A stretch of DNA of 64,000 nucleotides from Isoetes taiwanensis (Eukaryota; Streptophyta; Lycopodiopsida; Isoetales; Isoetaceae), in the NCBI GenBank assembly GCA_021234155.1, contig JAJEKV010000021.1:18903011-18967010 (forward strand), read 5' to 3'. Shown here piece by piece: positions 57,746-64,000 of this stretch. Position 1 is the stretch's first letter. Every line of letters begins with the position of its first letter. Made by a program: the position numbers and the translations under genes. The notes below the pieces were generated by a model. The model was not told the origin of the DNA and did not search any database. It worked only from the letters and a program-made list of their open reading frames with translations.

Positions 57746-57922
57746 GCCCGAGGTATAGAGAATTGCAAGTCTGGTGTGGAAGGAGTATGTCGCGGTGGGC
57801 CAATACCGCAAAGAGATAGGATCGGCGCCGACCGGCCCGAGGTATATAGAATTGCAAGCTGGGTGTGGAAGGGAGTATGTCGCCGGGGCTAATACGACAA
57901 AGAGATGGGATCGCGCTGATCG
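57746..57922 (-). repeat. Two 88-bp tandem monomers
   Basis: 'gcccgaggtatagagaattg' ... 'ggtgtggaaggagtatgtcg' at 57,746-57,834 is followed directly by a second copy (gcccgaggtatatagaattg ...) at 57,836-57,922. They lie upstream of ORF1 in the sense of the LINE. Confidence 0.8.
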
Positions 57923-58844
57923 CCCGCTGATGCCAAGCCAAACTAGGTGAAGAGATGTGTCTTTACCGTAGAAAGCCGCAAAACCGACTGAAGCAATAAC
58001 CGATCTGATGCCAAACCGACCTGATGGAAATCTAGGTGGATTGGGACCAAAGGCGTAGAAAAGCAAAACCTGGTGGATGGTTGTGCCCGAACCGGGCCGG
58101 ATTCTCGCTTAGCTTGCCAAGGCCTCGCCACCGACCGGAGCTTGGCCGAATCGATCTCCGCGGCCCTTCTCCTATCGCTTCGAGGTCGGCGCAGAGGCGC
58201 TTAGATGTTGAGGCTAAGGCGCTAGATGAGGATAAAGGGTGAAGTATGAGGGATCGAGTGGTCAATGAAGCAAATTCGTAGTTTTCTTGAACTTTTGGAA
58301 TTCGAAAGATACTTGATCTCAAAGAAGGAATTTAAGATAAAAAATATTGCAACCTTCATCAATTCAAGCAGACAAATTTTGCGCATAATTTTGTATATAG
58401 AAACGCTTTTCGATGGTATCTTTAGGGATACTTGTCCACACTCTCTAGATCGCACGTCTAAATGACTTTGGAAAAGATGCTTAACTATCATGGCAACCAC
58501 ATATTGAACCGCATGTGGGAGGACTTGGAAAAGATGTGAATAAAAGAAAAAGGACCATCATGGCAACCACATTTTAAACTGGTGCGTTCAAAGACATCTT
58601 CCATCCCAAAATTCATTATTAAGCAAACATTTTATCGTTTTGTTGTTGGATAATACTAGGTTCCATCCCATAGGTTTTGACATGAAGAAGGCGCAGTGAT
58701 AAATTTCTTGTAGTGATAAAGGCGAAGGGTGCATGATTCATGTAGAACAATACACCTTCTCTAGATATCTCCAAATGGTTTAGTCATATATATATACAAG
58801 TGTTTGTAATATGAGGGACTGCATAAAGCTCGAAGATCCTATGA

Positions 58845-59685
58845 AGATTCTCCTAGATTCTATGAAGATTCTCTTAGATTCTCTAAAATTCCATCAAGAT
58901 TCTCAAAACTTTTAGGAAGATTCCCCTAGATTCCCAAAGATTCTCTTGGGATTCTCTTAGATTCTCCTAGATTCCCAAAGGTTTTCTTAGATTCTTAATG
59001 CTCCATAAAGATTCCTCTAGATTCTTAAGATTCTATGGAGATTCCCCTAGATTTTATTAAGATTCCCCAAGATTCTCTAAAGATTTCCCTAGATTCCAAA
59101 AGAATACCCCAAGATTCCTATTCTCCAAGATTCTATCAAGATTCTCCTAGATTCTCTGAGATTCCATTAAGATTCCCATAGATTCTTAAAGATTTTATGA
59201 AGATTCCTTTAGATTCTCCTAGATTCCCAAAGATTCATTTGAGATTCCCTAAGATTCTCTAAAGATTCGCCTAGATTTTAAAAGAATACCCCAAGATTCC
59301 TCTAGATTCTCCAAGAGTCTATCAAGATTCTCCTAGATTCTCTAAGATTCCATTAAGATTCCTCTAGGTTTTCAAAGATTTTATCAAGATTCCCCTAGAT
59401 TCCCAAAGAAGCGCTTGAGATTCCTATAGATTCTCTTGAGATTCCTCTAGTTCCAATAGATTCTACGAAGATTCCCCTAGACTCCCCAAGATTACATCAA
59501 TTTTCCTCTAGGTTCTTAAAGATTTTATGATTCCATTAGATTCCCTTACATTCTCAAAGATGCTCTCTTGAGATTATCATAGATTCTCTAAGATTCTCAT
59601 GATATTCCTCTGGACTCACTAGGATCCTATAAAGATTATACTAAGATTCCCTCAACTTGCCATAGATTCCTTGAAAATCGCACAT
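58845..59685 (+). repeat. GATTC minirepeat array, copy 1
   Basis: About 0.8 kb of degenerate 'aagattcctctagattctc' units with a rough 12-15 base rhythm. 59,096-59,685 aligns almost base for base with 60,767-61,370, showing the two were copied as a block. It is the reverse complement type of the array at 3.4-3.9 kb. Confidence 0.85.
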
Positions 59686-59689
59686 TCCA

Positions 59690-60755
59690 AAAAAAAAAAA
59701 ATTTTAGTCCAATCAAGAACAAAATAGTGTCAAAAGCACCACTCATTGGAAAGCTCTCGACGAGAGGAATCCAAAGGCGTGAGTCCCACCTTCATCCGAC
59801 CCCCTACCGCAAGCCACGTGGTTTTTGAAGGCGATTAAACAAAAAGAAGCTTCCTAGAATGTCCACTAATAAATGCTTTGCCACCTCATTACTTTTTTTA
59901 TTAATGAGGGTGCCACCTCACCTCCTTTTTAAAAAAAAAAACTAATTTAATATTAAAGAGTTAATGGCTAGGGATTTATGCTCACCTTTTGATCCAATGG
60001 TTAAGATCTACTACACCAAATTCAATTTTTGGCATCTTCCTTGCACCTTCCCAAGCTAAAAATCAAGGGCTAGGATTTCGCCTTCCCCTTTGATCCAATC
60101 GGTTCACACGATGGGGTGTATGCCCCCCATGTATGACTCATGTATGCCCCCATCAAAATCCAAGGGCTTAAGCTACGCCACCTCACCAACTTTTTATCCA
60201 AGGGCCAAGATCAAAAATTTATATCCGATATGCCATTTTGTAACTACCCCCATGAGTTTTATAAGGTGAGTCCCACCTTCATCCGACCCTCTACCGCAAG
60301 CTACGTGCTTTTGAAGCTTATTAAACAAAAAGAAGCTTCCTAGAATGTCCACTAATAAATGCTTTGCCACCTCATTACTTTTTTTTTATTAATGAGGGTG
60401 CCACCTCACCTCCTTTTTAAAAAAAAAAAACTAATTTAATATTAAAGAGTTAATGGCTAGGATTTATGCTCACCTTTGATCCAATGGTTAAGATCTCATA
60501 CACCAAATTCAATTTTTGGCATCTTCCTTGCACCTTCCCCATAAAAATCAAGGGCTAGGATTTCGCCTTCCCCTTTGATCCAACCGGTTCACGATGGGGT
60601 GTATGCCCCCATGTATGACTCATGTATGCCCCCATCAAAATCCAAGGGCTTAAGCTACGCCACCTCACCAACTTTTTATCCAAGGGCCAAGATCAAAAAC
60701 TTATATCCGATATGCCATTTTGTAACTACCCCCATGAGTTTCTATATACATATTA
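59690..60755 (+). repeat. Two head-to-tail copies of a ~480-bp unit
   Basis: Each copy begins 'gagtcccaccttcatccgac' (59,780 and 60,269) and ends 'gtaactacccccatgagttt'. Shared internal words include 'aaagaagcttcctagaatgt', 'attaatgagggtgccacctc' and 'tcaaaatccaagggcttaag'. Copies differ by small indels. No protein is supported. Confidence 0.88.
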
Positions 60756-60766
60756 AGATATTGTAT

Positions 60767-61905
60767 TCCAAAGAATACCCCAAGATTCCTCTATATTCTC
60801 CAAGATTCTATCAAGATTCTCCTAGATTCTCTGAGATTCCATTAAGATTCCCATAGATTCTTAAAGATTTTATGAAGATTCCTTTAGATTCTCCTAGATT
60901 CCCAAAGATTCATTTGAGATTCCCTAAGATTCTCTAAAGATTCGCCTAGATTTTAAAAGAATACCCAAGATTCCTCTATATTCTCCAAGAGTCTATCAAG
61001 ATTCTCCTAGATTCTCTAAGATTCCATTAAGATTCCTCTAGGTTTTCAAAGATTTTATCAAGATTCCCCTAGATTCCCAAAGAAGCGCTTGAGATTCCTA
61101 TAGATTCTCTTGAGATTCCTCTAGTTCCAATAGATTCTACTTAAGATTCCCTAGACTCCCCAAGATTACATCAATTTTCCTCTAGGTTCTTAAAGATTTT
61201 ATGATTCCATTAGATTCCCTTACATTCTCAAAGATGCTCTCTTGAGATTATCATAGATTCTCTAAGATTCTCATGATATTCCTCTGGACTCCCTAGGATC
61301 CTATAAAGATTATACTAAGATTCCCTCAACTTGCCATAGATTCCTTGAAAATCGCACATTCCAAAAAAATTCTTAGTCCAACTACAACAAAATAGTGTCA
61401 AAGCACCACTCATTGGAAAGCTCTCGACGAGAGGAATCCAAGGAGTCCCACCTTCATCCGACCCCTACCGCAAGCCACGTGCTTTTGAAGGCGATTAAAC
61501 AAAAGAAGCTTCCTAGAATGTCCACTAATAAATGCTTTGCCACCTCATTACTTCTTTTTATTAATGAGGGTGCCACCTCACCTCCTTTTTAAAAAAAAAC
61601 TAATTTAATATTAAAGAGTTAATGGCTAGGATTTATGCTCACCTTTTGATCCAATGGTTAAGATCTGCTACACCAAATTCAATTTTTGGCATCTTCCTTG
61701 CACCTTCCCCAAGCTAAAAATCAAGGGCTAGGATTTCGCCTTCCCCTTTGATCCAACTGTTCACAGATGGGGTGTATGCCCCCCATGTATGACTCATGTA
61801 TGCCCCCATCAAAATCCAAGGGCTTAAGCTACGCCACCTCACCAACTTTTTATCCAAGGGCCAAGATCAAAAATTTATATCCGATATGCCATTTTGTAAC
61901 TACCC
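60767..61905 (+). repeat. Second copy of the GATTC array plus a third ~480-bp unit
   Basis: 60,767-61,440 repeats 59,096-59,770 (array and 'ttccttgaaaatcgcacatt' junction), and 61,444-61,905 repeats the 480-bp unit. The whole 1.14-kb block is therefore a tandem copy of 59,096-60,250, with an extra single unit between them. Confidence 0.88.
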
Positions 61906-64000
61906 CAGATATTGTATTCCAATGGTAATGGTTGATTGACACATCAACATGTAACAATGTTGGATCACATGCATTTATTCAAGAGTAATTGTATGTGAGA
62001 ATAGGCCGAAGGTGTTCGGTTTACGAGCTTTATGATGTTTCACACTGAGTTGCTATGGGATCTCAAGATGTCTTTATCAATATGCCACATTAGCATCTCA
62101 TATTCAATTGATAAGAGCGATGCTTACATAATTGAAACCCCCATCATGCGGCCTCTATAATCAATTAACTTTAATTATGTGTTTTGTTTGTTTCAAGAAC
62201 AGAGAATGTGTTGGTTTAAGCAAGGTTCACCTTTTCTGACCCTGAAATAGAGAGGGGTAATAAAAATGTATAACTTCATTGGAAGGATGAAATTTAAATT
62301 TAAAACCATTAAAATGAGAAAGACAACAATTTCTTTTGTGTACTTTCTATTCAGGGAGATATCAGAGTTCTTAAAACCTTTTTTGTGTGCACTGAAGGTT
62401 AGTAGTCGAGCTCATGAAAAACATAAGGATAAATGAGAAAGAAGTCCCAAATGACAGTTTAGGCCCATATAAGCAATGTATTCTGTAATTCAGAATCCAT
62501 CTATAATCATTCAGAGCAAACATAATCCTTTATTGAATCTATATTCCAGAATGGAAAGAAGGAACCTGCCACATTTTTAAAACTAAGGGGTTTCTTGCTC
62601 AAGAAGGTTGAAAGGATTAAGCAAGGACATTCATTGCTTGACAATCTGACTCTAGTGAGCACAAATAGCTCCACTCCATTTCAACCTTCCTTACATAATC
62701 GCAGAGTAATCCAAATGCTTCAAGCAATGGAATCTTTGAAAGAGAAGGCCACAAGTGCAAAAGATTCCAACAGGTAATGAAACAAACGAGATCACACCTC
62801 AAAATAGGTGACTTTAATTTGAATTCGCGATGATCTTATCGAGCACACCCAATCCCCGCAGAGAACAAGATTTGTTGTGCCAAAGATGACAGCTTTAGCG
62901 ATCATCTTCCAAAGAGATCGTGTACCCATAATCTTGCGCATAAGCCAATCGGGGACACCTTGTATGGAATTAGCCCTTGTGGCACCTTCAGCTGTGCCTT
63001 TAATAAGCGCTTTTGTCCAATCTCCAAATTACTCAAGTCAACCCTGAGCACACGGAAGGAGCCACATACTTGACAAAGTCTCCTTATAGTGTTCAACCGA
63101 ATCGCCGCAAAGATATTGCAAAATTCATATACATGTTGAAATTTCAAATGAGGCTTTTGAACGCACCTCTTTTCAATCCGAACACGATCCTCCACTAAAA
63201 ACTAAGGGGATTTCCACTTTGAATCTTGAACTTGAGGTGCTCGTATAAATGTGAGATTCAGTAGTTTGTTTGAGAGCATGCATATGTACCTTTTGCAAAA
63301 GAAATGTATAGTTAAGTGATAAACAAGTATTTGAAGCCCTCTAAGCATTCTGATGCGCTTGATCTACAAGTGGCATTTGTGGGCATGGTTTTATGGTATT
63401 TGTCAATCAAGATAGAGGGACCCTCATTATAAATGAAATGAGGGATAAAAACAAGGGAAGAATGCGATTAGGCTCAAGCCTAAGCTGAAAAATCAGCCGA
63501 GGAATATCCGGGAATGTGTTTAAACAAAAAATGATTGGGAGTTGTTTTCTCATAAATAAAAAACAGATGCCACTAAATTCAAACATAAATTCACGTAAAT
63601 GTAAAAACCAACTAATCGGGATGAGGCAAAAATACGCCTCGTGATAGGAGTTCACCTCCCTCCGATTCCTATACAACTCCAAAGATATACAACCGTGATT
63701 TAAAAAGCACGCCCCCATTTTTTGATCATAAGCTCCATGGGTTTTTCCTAGGGACAAGAATCGCTAGGGTCGCCTAGATGCCCATCTTCTCGGCTAATGA
63801 TGAGGCCGAACAAAACCAGCCTTAAGGTTCTTCTTAAGAGGTATTTTACAGCTATCCAAAGAAGACCCAAACAATCTCTACCGGCCGGAGACATCCCAAA
63901 CAAATCGTTGTTGCCTAAGTGTCATCAAGGCCACAAAAACCCTAACTAATCCCAACCAATCGCAACCACTTATACAGAATATTCAATGGCATATTATACT
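61906..64000. other. Non-coding stretch
   Basis: No supportable gene. The minus-strand frame at 62,902-63,195 (97 aa, with CQVCGSFRVLRVDLSNLEIG) and the plus-strand frame at 62,595-62,777 have protein-like composition but no recognised motif. Confidence 0.35.

Larger units (their letters stand above)
56515..58260 (-). mobile_element. LINE with ORF1 and 5' monomers, ORF2 missing
   Basis: A GC-rich block unlike its AT-rich surroundings. On the minus strand, from right to left: a 5' region with two 88-bp tandem monomers (57,836-57,922 and 57,746-57,834), an ORF1-like frame ending at 56,755, then a 3' untranslated-type tail with 'gggcttttgccctctctttt' and a pyrimidine microsatellite end. The endonuclease-RT ORF2 that should follow ORF1 is absent, so the copy is internally deleted. 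Tandem 5' monomers act as promoters in some L1-type LINEs; that role here is inference. Confidence 0.55.

Noticed and set aside
57348-58322. Several minus-strand frames of 60-107 codons in the GC-rich block
   Set aside because: They run through tandem monomers and have no common motif; best explained as the 5' region of a LINE with few stops because of high GC.
63407-63757. 116-codon minus-strand frame near the right end
   Set aside because: Aromatic-rich composition without motif, in AT-rich sequence; it looks like a chance frame.
1-64000. CRISPR arrays, operons, rRNA genes or organelle insertions
   Set aside because: None of the tandem repeats has the regular repeat-spacer form, and no rRNA, plastid or mitochondrial gene sequence was recognised; the DNA is nuclear plant type.

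Overview
This is nuclear DNA from a land plant with a large, repeat-dominated genome. The evidence is a GRAS transcription-factor relic, GT-AG introns, a telobox-type 5' leader, plant-type Ty1/copia and Ty3/gypsy elements, plant-style LINEs, and plant-associated DUF8039-like and DUF7869-like domains. A tyrosine-recombinase (YR) element with split direct repeats is known from green algae and rare or absent in seed plants, so a fern, lycophyte or bryophyte is my best guess; this is inference. Intact coding sequence is scarce and almost everything is mobile or decayed.

Layout. 1-6.7 kb: non-coding, with a duplicated element bounded by CCATTCTAGAATGG and an array of GAATCT-type minirepeats. 6.77-9.02 kb: broken Ty3/gypsy gag-protease-RT (minus). 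11.3-13.9 kb: unidentified coding-like relics and a LINE zf-RVT fragment. 16.8-18.3 kb: GRAS pseudogene (minus). 18.6-19.3 kb: LINE endonuclease fragment. 20.519-29.261 kb: an 8.7-kb element with the architecture A1 - internal - B1A2 - B2 and an intact 304-aa tyrosine recombinase, interrupted by a 3.5-kb terminal-inverted-repeat element that carries palindrome arrays. 30.4-52.5 kb: a cluster of transposon-like genes: a plus-strand relic, a 91-aa gene, a plus-strand ORF of similar pattern, a spliced BAH-like gene, and a DUF7869-like transposase-type gene (minus, 52.5 to 39.0 kb). The last is split by a LINE (about 39.60-47.57 kb), itself split by a complete Ty1/copia element (40,846-46,364) with 5-bp target duplications.

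53-58.5 kb: tandem repeats, a DUF8039-like fragment, a TATA promoter with CGTCGAT repeats, and a LINE ORF1 with 5' monomers and no ORF2. 58.8-61.9 kb: GATTC minirepeat arrays and three copies of a roughly 480-bp unit. 61.9-64 kb: nothing recognisable.

The strongest candidate for something undescribed is the split-direct-repeat YR element, which has a good recombinase but no reverse transcriptase that I can see. Second is the 30-52.5 kb cluster, which may be one large multi-gene DNA transposon carrying a BAH-like protein.
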